From: Symbiobacterium thermophilum IAM 14863
GTDB lineage: Bacteria > Bacillota > Sulfobacillia > Symbiobacteriales > Symbiobacteriaceae
Assembly (NCBI RefSeq): GCF_000009905.1
Contig: NC_006177.1
Location: 2,418,001 to 2,482,000 of the forward strand
Length of the DNA: 64,000 nucleotides
Direction: 5' to 3'
The first letter of the stretch is position 1, and the number at the start of each line of letters is the position of its first letter. A program made the translations under genes and the position numbers. Shown one piece after another: positions 9,029 to 17,245 of the stretch. The notes beneath the pieces are model-generated. The model made no database searches. It was not told the origin of the DNA and saw only the letters and a list, made by a program, of their open reading frames with translations.

Positions 9029-10176
9029 CCGTACCTCTCTCCCGTCACGTCTGCCCTGAGTCTGTATGCATCGAGCAGGAACTGCTTTTCGCGGGGGAGC
9101 AGCCCCCGTACAGCATCCAGGATCTGGTCCTGCAGGATCGCCCAGTCGAAGTCAGCTAGCTGTGCGTGCTCGTGCGCCCGCTGGAGACAGCGAGGATAAT
9201 ACGGCACAGGAAAACCGTCCCGGGCATCTGCCAGCAGGTGGCCGAGTATCTCGTCCGCCCGGTCACGCTGGGCCGAGAAAATGTCCACAGCCCAGACGGG
9301 ATCGCCCGAGTGCGGCCCGAAGCGGACGAAGAACATGTCGCCGGCCACAAACTTTGGGGCCTCCCCCTCCTCAGTCTCGGCACCACGTGCCCACTCCTGC
9401 CACTTGTAGGCCTTGGCTTCCAACTCCCGGGGAATCGCCACGTAGCGGGCATCGCCGGCGGGGAGGGTCTCTTCAATGGCCATCGCAAGGCCATACCGGT
9501 TCAGCACCTGGCTGTGCTTGGCCAGCCCCACCAGATAGATGCGCCGGCGGTCCTGCCGCCACACCCGCTCGATGGCCTCCTCCATCCGCTCCCGCATCCG
9601 GATGAAGCCCTCGCCGCGGAAGACCTTGGAGCGGAGCAGGCCGTCCCGCACAATCAGCGTGTCGGAGGCAAAGGTCTGGTAACAGATGCGCTCATAAAGC
9701 ACCGCCCACTCACAGATATCGCGGTAGACCTGCACCCAGGAGGGGCTCACCGTTTCCGGGCGCTCCCGCACCCGCCTGCTGTCCGGAATCATGTGGCTGA
9801 GCGCGGACAGGCTCCTCACCCCCAGGTCGGCCATCAGCCGGCCCAGGGCCGATTTCGGGTCCCCCGACGGGGTGAAGTGATTCGTCAACAAGGAGTCGGG
9901 GTCAGTGGTCGGCGAGACGACGTCTACCAGCAGCTCCTTGCCGTACGAGTCCACCACCCGTACCACCTGCACGTAGAAGGGGTCGAACACAAGCTTGTTG
10001 TTGCCGCCGTCGCTGGCCACCAGTGAGATCGCGGTAGAACTGCGGGGCCGAATCACCCTGACGCTGCCGGCGAGGTCCCTCACCTCCCGGCGCAGGTCGT
10101 CCAACAGGGCGCGGTCGGCCTCCGCGAGCCGGATGATCTGCTCCTTGATGCCCGTCAATGCATCTGGGTGCAGCAT
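9025..10176 (-). CDS. nurA: NurA-domain nuclease
   Basis: 383 residues from ATG at 10176, preceded by GGGGGAG. NurA nucleases open with a strand carrying an invariant Asp-Gly; here it is SLVASDGG, with D56. Other features that fit are RPRSSTAISLV before it, and the C-terminal blocks IYLVGLAKHSQVLNRYG, AYKWQEWA and the VPYYPRCLQRAHEHA helix followed by DF, as in bacterial NurA domains. NurA is a 5'-3' nuclease that works with HerA. The stop codon overlaps the HerA start (ATGA) and the start lies 4 bp behind the methyltransferase stop, so the genes are translationally coupled. A NurA call is well supported by the neighbour, less by sequence identity. Confidence 0.75.
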   Translation of the reverse strand: MLHPDALTGIKEQIIRLAEADRALLDDLRREVRDLAGSVRVIRPRSSTAISLVASDGGNNKLVFDPFYVQVVRVVDSYGKELLVDVVSPTTDPDSLLTNHFTPSGDPKSALGRLMADLGVRSLSALSHMIPDSRRVRERPETVSPSWVQVYRDICEWAVLYERICYQTFASDTLIVRDGLLRSKVFRGEGFIRMRERMEEAIERVWRQDRRRIYLVGLAKHSQVLNRYGLAMAIEETLPAGDARYVAIPRELEAKAYKWQEWARGAETEEGEAPKFVAGDMFFVRFGPHSGDPVWAVDIFSAQRDRADEILGHLLADARDGFPVPYYPRCLQRAHEHAQLADFDWAILQDQILDAVRGLLPREKQFLLDAYRLRADVTGERYG

Positions 10177-10180
10177 CGAT

Positions 10181-11275
10181 TCACTCCCCCAAGACGGCCA
10201 CGAGGTCGATCTCCTCGTGAGCCGGGCGGGTTTTCTCAAACTGTACGGCCTGGCGCCGGTGCCGCGGCGGGATGCCGGCGCCTGTAACCTCCACGATGCG
10301 CCAGGGTACACCCGACCTCGCCAGGGTCTCCTCCAGCACCTGCTTTGGATTGCAAGGCAGGGTGGGGAGGCAGCCGAAGCGGATGATCAGCCTGGTCCCC
10401 GGTCGGCACCGAGCCGCGACGTTCCGCCAGACGGTTGCAAGGTCGCGCTGGTACTCTCCCTGCAAGTGGCTCACCTGTCCCTCGTGGATGTACCGTACGG
10501 TGGGCTCTCCACCCAGGAACCAGAGCCGCAGCCACTGATCCGGCTGGTAGGAGCGCATGCCGAGGTAGGGCGGCGAGGTGATCACCCATCGGTACCCCCC
10601 ATCTACGACGGGGATGGCACCGGGCTCCCGGCTGTCGGCCTGGAGGATGCACCCCGGGACCGGCGGAGGCAGCGCGGCGAAGCTATACCGGGCCCGGCGG
10701 GCGAGGACGTCCAGTACGTCCACTTCTTCGGGCCTCATCCCCCTGCGGACCCAGAAGCGGACCGCGGGATCGGGCTTGGTGGCATACGTACGGGGCATCT
10801 GATTCGACAGGTAGGAAGGCGCCCGCCTGGTTCGGGGACCGTGAAGGATGCCGAGGATAAGCCCCCGCAGGGCGATGCGCACAGGCGCTTCGCAGTCGCG
10901 CAGAAGCGCCTCCCGCAACCGGCAGATGTCGAGCAGGGTGCGGGGGTGGTAGGCGAGGTCCCAGAAGTGGCCCTCCGGCACGTCGGCCGGCTCGGGCCCG
11001 GCGAGGATGCGTTCCGCCTCGGCGATCAGTTCGTCGGGGGTGACCTGGACCAGCTTGGCCCGGGCAATCGCCACCGCCACGGGGCTGCTGTCGATGCCGA
11101 CGGTGGGAAGGCCGTGAAGACGCGCCGCGTAGTTTGTGGTTCCCCGGCCGCAGAAAGGGTCGAGCACCCACTCGCCCGGCCGGGCCTGGGCCAGATACCG
11201 GGTGGGGAAGTCGAGGGGGAACATGGTGAAGTAGGGGCACAGGGCGTTGAGGCGCAGGTGCGGGGCTGTGGTCAT
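10181..11275 (-). CDS. DNA methyltransferase (amino-methyltransferase, DPFCGRGT / SPPY type)
   Basis: 364 residues from ATG at 11275, with GGAGGC upstream; a longer frame to 11368 lacks support. The S-adenosylmethionine motif DPFCGRGTT is at 39-47, followed by GIDSSPVAV (acidic end of strand 2). The catalytic motif TSPPYLGMRSY is at 233-243, which places it among N4-cytosine or N6-adenine methyltransferases. The SAM motif comes first, which is not the most common order for SPPY enzymes. It is the first gene of the NurA-HerA-HNH cluster and could mark self DNA. The target sequence cannot be read from the gene. Confidence 0.85.
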   Translation of the reverse strand: MTTAPHLRLNALCPYFTMFPLDFPTRYLAQARPGEWVLDPFCGRGTTNYAARLHGLPTVGIDSSPVAVAIARAKLVQVTPDELIAEAERILAGPEPADVPEGHFWDLAYHPRTLLDICRLREALLRDCEAPVRIALRGLILGILHGPRTRRAPSYLSNQMPRTYATKPDPAVRFWVRRGMRPEEVDVLDVLARRARYSFAALPPPVPGCILQADSREPGAIPVVDGGYRWVITSPPYLGMRSYQPDQWLRLWFLGGEPTVRYIHEGQVSHLQGEYQRDLATVWRNVAARCRPGTRLIIRFGCLPTLPCNPKQVLEETLARSGVPWRIVEVTGAGIPPRHRRQAVQFEKTRPAHEEIDLVAVLGE

Positions 11276-11360
11276 CGTGGCTGCCTCCGGTGTGACGTCG
11301 ATTGCGAATGAGGTTGGTTTTCGATAGTGCGACAATTCGGCGGGTGAAGGGGAAATACCT

Positions 11361-11390
11361 GCAAACAAGGAAAGCCCCGGTTATGGGGCT
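11361..11390 (-). terminator. Hairpin with T-rich tail just upstream of the methyltransferase
   Basis: AGCCCC (11373-11378) pairs with GGGGCT (11385-11390); on the minus strand it is followed by TTCCTTGTTTG. It would end a transcript coming from beyond the IS at 11419, which has now displaced whatever gene was there. Confidence 0.45.
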
Positions 11391-11418
11391 CACTCGTTCT
11401 CGTCAACACACGCAAGGC

Positions 11419-13161
11419 CTAGCTCAAGTTTCACGCGAACAACTCGACATTCGTGGTGTTAAAAGGGCGTATGGGTAGGGAGTGGCCCGGTTCAGGGTAA
11501 TCTCAGCTCCAGCCAGGGGAGTACCCCGGCTGAACACCAACCGCAGCGTGTCGCCGAGGCACCGAATGGTTGCTCGGCACCGGGCCGCTACTCGTACCAA
11601 GAGTCGACTCCCCGCCTCGGCCAGTTTGGGCGAGTTCGTGCTCAGAAACCGCCAAGCCCAGCGCACCAGGTTGAAGGCGAACAAGACCAGCTGCGTGAAG
11701 GCGGCGTTGGCCTCATACTTCCGCATCCGAGGAGTACCAAAGTGGAACGTTCCCTTCCACTCCTGGAACCCGGCTTCGATGGTCTGCCGTCCATGGTAGA
11801 GCTTGACGACCTCTGTCGTGGTGAGCTCCTCAGGCTGGAGCGTAGTCAGGATGACGCTGCGGACCTCCCGGCCATCGGCGTCCCAGCGGCGCATGGCGAC
11901 CAGTCGCACCGGATACGGTGCGAGCAAAGTGGGGCCAGGTACGGTAACGGCTTCGGAGGCAAACCGGTTCTTCTCGACTTCAACCCAGCCCTCCGCCGGC
12001 ACGGCGTCGAAGAGGCGCTTGTAGGCGGGATTGCTTCCGGAGTAGGACTTGATGGTGAACTCGTATCCCAGCTCCAGCAGCCGCTGGATCACCTCCGGCG
12101 TGCCAAAGGCGCTGTCGGCTCGCAGCACGATCCGGAGGGGAGCCGGGTTCGTCCGATTCTCCTGCCGGTACTGCCGGAGTCGCTGGTTCACTTCACGGAG
12201 GTGCTGAACCTCCTCCTGGAACTCACGCTGCAGCTTCTGCTTCCGGCGGGCGCTGCCCTTGCCTGATACCGTCTGCAGTTGCTGATACAGCTGCCTGACC
12301 CGAGCCTTCTGCTGAGCCAGGCATGCCTCGACCCATTCGACTCGCCGCAGGGGACGACCAATCCGGGCTTCGATCCTGGGAATCAGTTCGAGCAGGCAGG
12401 CGCCGGAACGGCTGTTGGCCTTGCCGGACTTGAGAAGGCCGTCGATGGCAAAGCGCTGCTGCTTCCCGCTGAGGAAGGCGGCTGCGATCTGATAGCCTCG
12501 GGCCAACTTCCCCTGGATGTAGCCGAAGTCGGTACCGGTGTACTGCCTGGTCTCGCCCCGAACCTTCTGGCCGGTGAGGTCGATGTCCACGATGACCATT
12601 CCGGACCGGTCTGGGCCCGCCACCGCCGCAACCTCCTGCTGAAGCAGGGGAGCCTGGATCTCCGCCAGTGCATCGGAAAGTTGTTGAACGTTTTCCTCCG
12701 TTAGTTTGCTAAAGGTCGCACAGACGGTGGAGAAGTGAGCAAAGCGTTCCTGCCCCCAGGCTTGAGCTACGGCAGGGTCGGCGACCAGCGGCTCGGGATC
12801 GAAGTTCAGGTCCTTCATGTAGCGGCAGTTGCCGAGAATGGCAACCAACGCCTCGACTACCTTGTCGACCGGCGTATGGGTGTAGGTCTTCTGATTGATC
12901 CGCAGGTGCCGGTTCAACACGTCAACCAGGTTCAGCCTTTGCGCTACCCAACCAAGAGCGACAAGAAAACCATGCCGGGTGGTGGATTTGATGGCTTGCG
13001 CAGTGACTTCGGGCGTCGTACCATGAGACTGCATCAGTCGAACCTCCACATGGTGGTTTAAGAGGGGCAAATCCCACCATGTATCATTGGTTCAGACTGA
13101 TGCTTTTTCAATGGGTTTCCATTGTACGGAGTGCGGGTTATTCACGCGAAACTTGAGCTAG
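11419..13161 (-). mobile_element. Insertion sequence copy 1 (DDE, YREK-type; CTAG at both ends)
   Basis: 1743 bp. The inner ends form a 21-bp inverted repeat, CTCAAGTTTCRCGYGAAYAAC, with three differences. CTAG flanks both ends (11419-11422 and 13158-13161), as in the other three copies (17242, 45845, 57659), so CTAG is probably the duplicated 4-bp target. One transposase gene fills the element. IS1380-like or another IS4-superfamily group is likely; the exact family is uncertain. Confidence 0.85.
11424..13034 (-). CDS. Transposase of IS copy 1 (DDE superfamily, IS1380-like)
   Basis: 536 residues. ATG at 13034 is chosen because GGAGG lies 9 nt upstream; a TTG start 36 nt earlier is less likely. 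DDE motifs are VIVDIDLTGQ (first Asp), LRADSAFGTPE (second Asp) and YHGRQTIEAGFQEWKG, which fits the Y-x2-R-x3-E-x6-K signature of the IS4 superfamily. The stop codon lies inside the terminal inverted repeat. The frame is intact, so this copy may be active. Copies 1 and 2 share the N-terminal variant VTAQAIK; copies 3 and 4 carry IAAQAIK. Confidence 0.85.
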   Translation of the reverse strand: MQSHGTTPEVTAQAIKSTTRHGFLVALGWVAQRLNLVDVLNRHLRINQKTYTHTPVDKVVEALVAILGNCRYMKDLNFDPEPLVADPAVAQAWGQERFAHFSTVCATFSKLTEENVQQLSDALAEIQAPLLQQEVAAVAGPDRSGMVIVDIDLTGQKVRGETRQYTGTDFGYIQGKLARGYQIAAAFLSGKQQRFAIDGLLKSGKANSRSGACLLELIPRIEARIGRPLRRVEWVEACLAQQKARVRQLYQQLQTVSGKGSARRKQKLQREFQEEVQHLREVNQRLRQYRQENRTNPAPLRIVLRADSAFGTPEVIQRLLELGYEFTIKSYSGSNPAYKRLFDAVPAEGWVEVEKNRFASEAVTVPGPTLLAPYPVRLVAMRRWDADGREVRSVILTTLQPEELTTTEVVKLYHGRQTIEAGFQEWKGTFHFGTPRMRKYEANAAFTQLVLFAFNLVRWAWRFLSTNSPKLAEAGSRLLVRVAARCRATIRCLGDTLRLVFSRGTPLAGAEITLNRATPYPYALLTPRMSSCSRET

Positions 13162-13315
13162 GAGGCGTGCTCCTCATTGGTTCGCTGGACACGTGCCACC
13201 ATCCTGTCAACATACTACTGACTCTTCCTAGTCTTCGCCCCTTCGACCACACGCTGAGCCGGGTCGATCAAGTCCCGTCAAGTGGTGTAAATCGGGTTCC
13301 AGCGATGCAGTTGCT

Positions 13316-13831
13316 CTAGTCGGCACTCAGCGGTAGGAGTTCCGGACAACTGAGGCTGGGGTCGTTGGCGTACAGTTTCGCCATGGACGCCTGGCTGAAG
13401 TATCGGCGTGGGGCGGTCATCCACTCTTCCTGCTGTTCGATCATGACGGCTCCGGCCAGGCGGATCAGGGCTTCTCTGTTGGGAAAGATGCCGACGACCT
13501 CCGTCCGTCGGCCGATCTCTCTGTTGAGCCGTTCCAGCGGGTTGGTGGAGTGTAGTTGCCGCCAGTGCTCAGACGGGAAAGCCATGTAAGCCAAAATGTC
13601 CTCCTCGGCATCTTCCAGCAGCTGTGCGGCCCGGGGGAACTGTTTCCGCAGGTTCTCGACCACTACGGCCAGTTGGGACCTCGCTGCCTTCTGGTCCGGC
13701 TGCGCGAAGATGGTCCTCACAGCAGCCGCCACCATGGACTGCAGGTTCTTGGGCACATAGCCGAGCAGGTTCCGCATGAAGTGAACCCGGCAGCGCTGCC
13801 AGCTGGCGCCACTGAACACGGTTCGGATAGC
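13316..13831 (-). pseudogene. IS256-family transposase, C-terminal fragment
   Basis: The frame (167 residues from 13819) is nearly identical to residues 240-407 of the complete transposase at 47996-49219, including the HSTNPLERLNREIGRRTE motif with the catalytic Glu region. Its 5' part is cut off at 13832, where the TGTTGTTGCCCG transposon begins. The IS256 end (AGTGGTGTAAAT, near 13275-13290) is retained on the other side. The missing half is not found at the far end of the transposon, so more than a simple insertion has occurred. Confidence 0.85.
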
Positions 13832-13914
13832 TGTTGTTGCCCGGATTATTTGTCAACATGTGCTGAGCATCGTGCGCTTGTGTAGGACAGAGAATATTGA
13901 AGATAGAATTATCA

Positions 13915-14009
13915 GGAGAGGGGCTGTCCTCTCCGTTTTCGTACGACAGGGGACAAATATGAGAGCCTGCCCAGGCCTGTGACTTGGCGGTCCACCTGGG
14001 CAGGCTCTC
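13915..14009 (+). promoter_or_regulatory. Conserved hairpin leader of the transposon
   Basis: Two hairpins precede the first gene. GGAGAGG (13915-13921) pairs with CCTCTCC (13928-13934) and is followed by GTTTTCG, a terminator-like structure. A perfect 15-bp stem, GAGAGCCTGCCCAGG (13961-13975) with its complement at 13995-14009, overlaps the start region of the zinc-finger gene. Both are kept in the second copy (31324 onward). The likely role is to block read-through from outside promoters or to regulate transposition; this is inference. Confidence 0.55.
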
Positions 14010-14034
14010 CCCACAGGGCGGAGTGCACCTGTGT

Positions 14035-14649
14035 ATGTGTATCTTACTTCCCCTGGGTCAGAACGTCCAGACCTATCTTCGCAAATATGGCACTTGCGGG
14101 CCGGACCTGCCCCTGCACTGCCCAGGCTGCGGTGGTCGAATGCGGCGGCATGGGCGGTACTGGCGCTGGGTCTTTACTGCACACCAGAAGGCATACATCC
14201 CGATTTACCGCTGGTGGTGCCCAGGGTGCCGTAAGACGTGCGCCATCTTGCCTGACTTTCTGAAACCGTACGCCCGATTCATCACGCTGGTGCGAGAAGC
14301 CGTGGTTCGCGGGCGGGTGCGGCGGGGGCTGCCCTGGAGCACCCTGGCCCGGCGACTGAGCAGCCCGACGGTCAGCTGGCTCTCGGAGAAGACGCTCAGA
14401 CGCTGGCTTGTCAGGGCGAGAGCGCTGGCCGGAGAGTGGAGCCAGTACCTTGCCGAACGGGTTCTGCGCTTCTGGCCGGACACAGACCTCGATGCCCTCA
14501 CCCCCCGGCGGGAAGGTCCGGACGCCACGCTCCACTTCCTGCTGGATGTGGGGGACTGGTACCGCCGTCAGATGGGGCGGCGGCCGGAGGAACACGGCGG
14601 AGTGTTTGCTGCGCTGAACCGGCTGGGTGAAGGCACGGCTTCCCTCTAG
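14035..14649 (+). CDS. Zinc-finger/helix-turn-helix transposon protein (DUF6431-like)
   Basis: About 204 residues from ATG at 14035; GTG at 14023 or TTG at 13984 are possible, the last lying inside the big hairpin. N-terminal zinc-ribbon cysteines are CPGCGG and WWCPGCRK, then a helical DNA-binding part (GLPWSTLARRLSSPTVSW, EKTLRRWLVRARALAGEW). This type of protein is found next to DDE transposase/ATPase pairs in Firmicute transposons and may recognise the element ends. It is the first gene of the element, 80 bp before the transposase. A truncated copy exists at 31527-31884. Confidence 0.65.
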   Translation: MCILLPLGQNVQTYLRKYGTCGPDLPLHCPGCGGRMRRHGRYWRWVFTAHQKAYIPIYRWWCPGCRKTCAILPDFLKPYARFITLVREAVVRGRVRRGLPWSTLARRLSSPTVSWLSEKTLRRWLVRARALAGEWSQYLAERVLRFWPDTDLDALTPRREGPDATLHFLLDVGDWYRRQMGRRPEEHGGVFAALNRLGEGTASL

Positions 14650-14729
14650 CACACCACAGAGTCTGTCCGTCGCCTTCCCGCAGGCTGGCGTGCCACAATG
14701 GCGCCAACTTGGCAAGGGAGGGACTCACC

Positions 14730-16118
14730 ATGGACGAACAGCAGCGCGACGAGATTGCCGCTTTTCGGTGGCAGCTCATCGCACCGGTAGTGGCGGAGGA
14801 TGTGACCCGGCTCGAACGGCGGCGGATTCTGCAGCAAATCGCCCGCCAGCACCACCAGATTCCGCACAGCGACAAGACCCGGGTCAGCGTTTGCACCTTG
14901 GAGCGTTGGATCGCCGCCTACCGGCAGGCCGGCTTCGACGGGCTGAAACCCAAGGTGCGGGACGACGCCCGCAAGGGCCGTGTCATCACACCGGAGATTC
15001 TGGAGCACGCCATCGCTGCCAGGCGGGAAGTGCCGGAGCGCAGCGTGCAGCAGATCATTGACACCCTGGAGAAGGCCGGCGTAGTTCCACCGGGGCTGCT
15101 CCGGCGATCCACCCTGTCGCAGCATCTGGTGCGGGCGGGCTACAGCCGCAAGGCTATGCTCAGCCGCAAGCGCAGGGCGACCTTCCGGCGCTTTGAAGCG
15201 GCCCACCGCAACGACTGCTGGCAGGGCGACGTGTGTCATCTCCTGAACCTGCCGCATCCGGACAGGCCCGACAAGACCCGCAAGGTCTACCTCATCGCCT
15301 TCATCGACGACTACAGCCGCATCGTCTACGGGCAGATGTACTGGGAGGAGAAACTGCCCCGCCTGGAGGACTGCCTGAAACGCACCATCCTGCGCTACGG
15401 TCTCCCCCGGCGTATCTACGTGGACAACGGGGCGATCTATTCCGCCCGGCACCTGGCGCGCATCTGCGGCCGGCTGGGCATCCGCCTCACCCATTCCCGG
15501 CCCTATCGGCCGCAAGGGCGAGGGAAGATCGAGCGTTTTTTCCTTACCGTACAGAAGAGCTTTCTGCCGGAGGCACAGCAACTCATCGCCGCCGGCCAGC
15601 TTGCGACCCTGGAGCAGCTCAACGAGCTGTTCTGGGCCTGGCTGGAGGTGGCGTACCACAACCGGGTGCACGGCGTGACCAAGCAGACGCCGCGGCAGCG
15701 GTTTGAGAGCGACACGGAGCCGCTGCGGCGAATTGACCCCAGTGCACTCCGTGAGGTCTTCCTCTGGGAGGAGGAGCGCGTGGTGGACCAGACGGGCTGC
15801 TTTTCGCTCTACCGCAACCAATACGAGGTCGACCCGGCCCTGGCCCGCCGGAAGGTCACGCTTCGCTACGACCCGTACGACCTCAGCCAGATCCAGGTCT
15901 GGCACGAGGGTAAGCGCTTTGCCGACGCCGTCCCGCTAAAGCTGCACCGTACCCGGCACCGGTCGGTATCCCCCGCACCCGAACCAGCTACAGCAGCACC
16001 GAAGACCGGCCTGAACTTCCTCACGCTGGCCAAGAAGCAGCATGACACCGAACGGCGGAGGCGGCTGGGTGAGACCGCCTACACCCGGCTGACGCAGCCG
16101 AAGGGGGGCCAGAACTGA
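14730..16118 (+). CDS. DDE transposase/integrase (retroviral integrase-like, TniA/Mu-type)
   Basis: 462 residues from ATG at 14730, preceded by GGAGGGA. The N-terminal part has a helix-turn-helix (LERWIAAYRQAGFDGLKPK). The catalytic core carries NDCWQGDVCHL (D167), IYVDNGAIYS (D232) and GRGKIERFF (E268); the last two are separated by 35 residues, the classic D,D(35)E spacing. A C-terminal beta domain (YRNQYEVDPALARRKVTLRYDP) follows, as in TniA and Mu transposases. The stop runs directly into the ATPase start (TGAGTG), so they are cotranslated. Frame intact. Confidence 0.85.
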   Translation: MDEQQRDEIAAFRWQLIAPVVAEDVTRLERRRILQQIARQHHQIPHSDKTRVSVCTLERWIAAYRQAGFDGLKPKVRDDARKGRVITPEILEHAIAARREVPERSVQQIIDTLEKAGVVPPGLLRRSTLSQHLVRAGYSRKAMLSRKRRATFRRFEAAHRNDCWQGDVCHLLNLPHPDRPDKTRKVYLIAFIDDYSRIVYGQMYWEEKLPRLEDCLKRTILRYGLPRRIYVDNGAIYSARHLARICGRLGIRLTHSRPYRPQGRGKIERFFLTVQKSFLPEAQQLIAAGQLATLEQLNELFWAWLEVAYHNRVHGVTKQTPRQRFESDTEPLRRIDPSALREVFLWEEERVVDQTGCFSLYRNQYEVDPALARRKVTLRYDPYDLSQIQVWHEGKRFADAVPLKLHRTRHRSVSPAPEPATAAPKTGLNFLTLAKKQHDTERRRRLGETAYTRLTQPKGGQN

Positions 16119-16955
16119 GTGCTGGCCGAGTTCTTTGGCTTTCGCGTCCTGCCCTTCAGCAAGGAGATCCCGACCACCGACCTGTTTCCGTGTGCACAGC
16201 ACCAGGAGCTGCTGGCCAGGCTCCAGTACTGCGTGCGCCACCGGGCGTTCGGCCTCATCACCGGTGAGGTGGGATCCGGCAAGACCACTGCGATCCGTAC
16301 CCTCTACGACCTGCTGGATCGCAGCCGGAATCCGTTTGTCTACATTGCCGACTCCAAGCTCACGCCCACGGCCTTTTACCGCGACGTGCTCACCCAGCTC
16401 GGTGTCGCCGCACCCTACCACTTCCTGAGCCGAGAGGCCCGCCGGCTGTTTGAGCAGACCATCCTGGACGGCTACCGGCTGCACGGGCTGCAGCCCGTCA
16501 TCGTCTTGGACGAGGCCCATCTGCTGCCGCACGCCATGCTGCAGGAGGTGCGGTTCCTGCTCAACTTCCACCTGGATTCGGCCTGTCCCATGACCTTTCT
16601 GCTGGTGGGCCAGTCCGAACTGCGCGGCATGCTCCGCCTGCGCACCTTCGAAGCCATCGCCCAGCGCGTTCAGGTGCGGTACCATCTGGGGCCGCTGAGC
16701 GAGGAAGAAAGCGTCGCGTACATCCGGCACCATCTGCGCCGGACGGGTGTCGACCACGACATCTTCTCGGAACAGGCGCTGCAGAAGATCGCCGCCGAGT
16801 CCCGCGGGCTTCCCCGGGTCATTAACACACTCTGCACCAACTGCCTGCTGGACGCCTGCTCCCGTGAACAGCGCTTTGTGGACGAGGCCAATGTCGACCG
16901 GGTTCTGTTTGAGCTGCAGGATCTGCAGACCGCCAAGGGCAGCAGCCCGTGGTAA
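16119..16955 (+). CDS. AAA ATPase of the transposon (ExeA/TniB-like)
   Basis: 278 residues from GTG at 16119, directly after the transposase stop. The ExeA-type N-terminus (FFGFRVLPFSKEIPTTDLF) leads to Walker A GEVGSGKTT (49-57), Walker B VIVLDEAHLL, sensor LLVGQSELRGML and the arginine-containing C-terminal helical region (QKIAAESRGLPRVINTLC). Such ATPases choose targets and activate DDE transposases in Tn5053, Tn7 and IS21-like elements. Frame intact. Confidence 0.85.
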   Translation: MLAEFFGFRVLPFSKEIPTTDLFPCAQHQELLARLQYCVRHRAFGLITGEVGSGKTTAIRTLYDLLDRSRNPFVYIADSKLTPTAFYRDVLTQLGVAAPYHFLSREARRLFEQTILDGYRLHGLQPVIVLDEAHLLPHAMLQEVRFLLNFHLDSACPMTFLLVGQSELRGMLRLRTFEAIAQRVQVRYHLGPLSEEESVAYIRHHLRRTGVDHDIFSEQALQKIAAESRGLPRVINTLCTNCLLDACSREQRFVDEANVDRVLFELQDLQTAKGSSPW

Positions 16956-16969
16956 TGAAGGGATGACTC

Positions 16970-17245
16970 GTGCTGGCTTCACTGCGAGCGACCGTGCTGC
17001 CTCAGTTTACGGTTGAGGTCTACTTCGATTGTGAGCCGGACTGCCGGACGCACCCACGTTACGTACTCGTGCTCCGGGATGGAACGGCTGGTGCCGTCGA
17101 GCTGGAGTTCGCCAGCGCCCGAGATCTTCGTGCATTCCTCACCAGGAGCCGCCAGGCACTCACGGAGTGCCGCAGGACGGCACGGATTCACCGCAGCCCA
17201 AGAAAACGAGTCGCATCCGGAACTGTACAAGCTACACTGTTCTAG
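16970..17245 (+). CDS. Small transposon-encoded protein of unknown function
   Basis: 91 residues from GTG at 16970, 15 bp behind the ATPase, with GAAGGGATG upstream. It has an acidic, beta-rich first half (VEVYFDCEPDCRTHPRYVLVLRDG) and a basic tail (RRTARIHRSPRKRVASG). The TAG stop is part of the CTAG target of IS copy 2, and the same CTAG on the other side of the IS means the stop existed before insertion, so the protein is complete. I do not recognise the family; a DNA-binding accessory role is possible. Confidence 0.5.
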   Translation: MLASLRATVLPQFTVEVYFDCEPDCRTHPRYVLVLRDGTAGAVELEFASARDLRAFLTRSRQALTECRRTARIHRSPRKRVASGTVQATLF

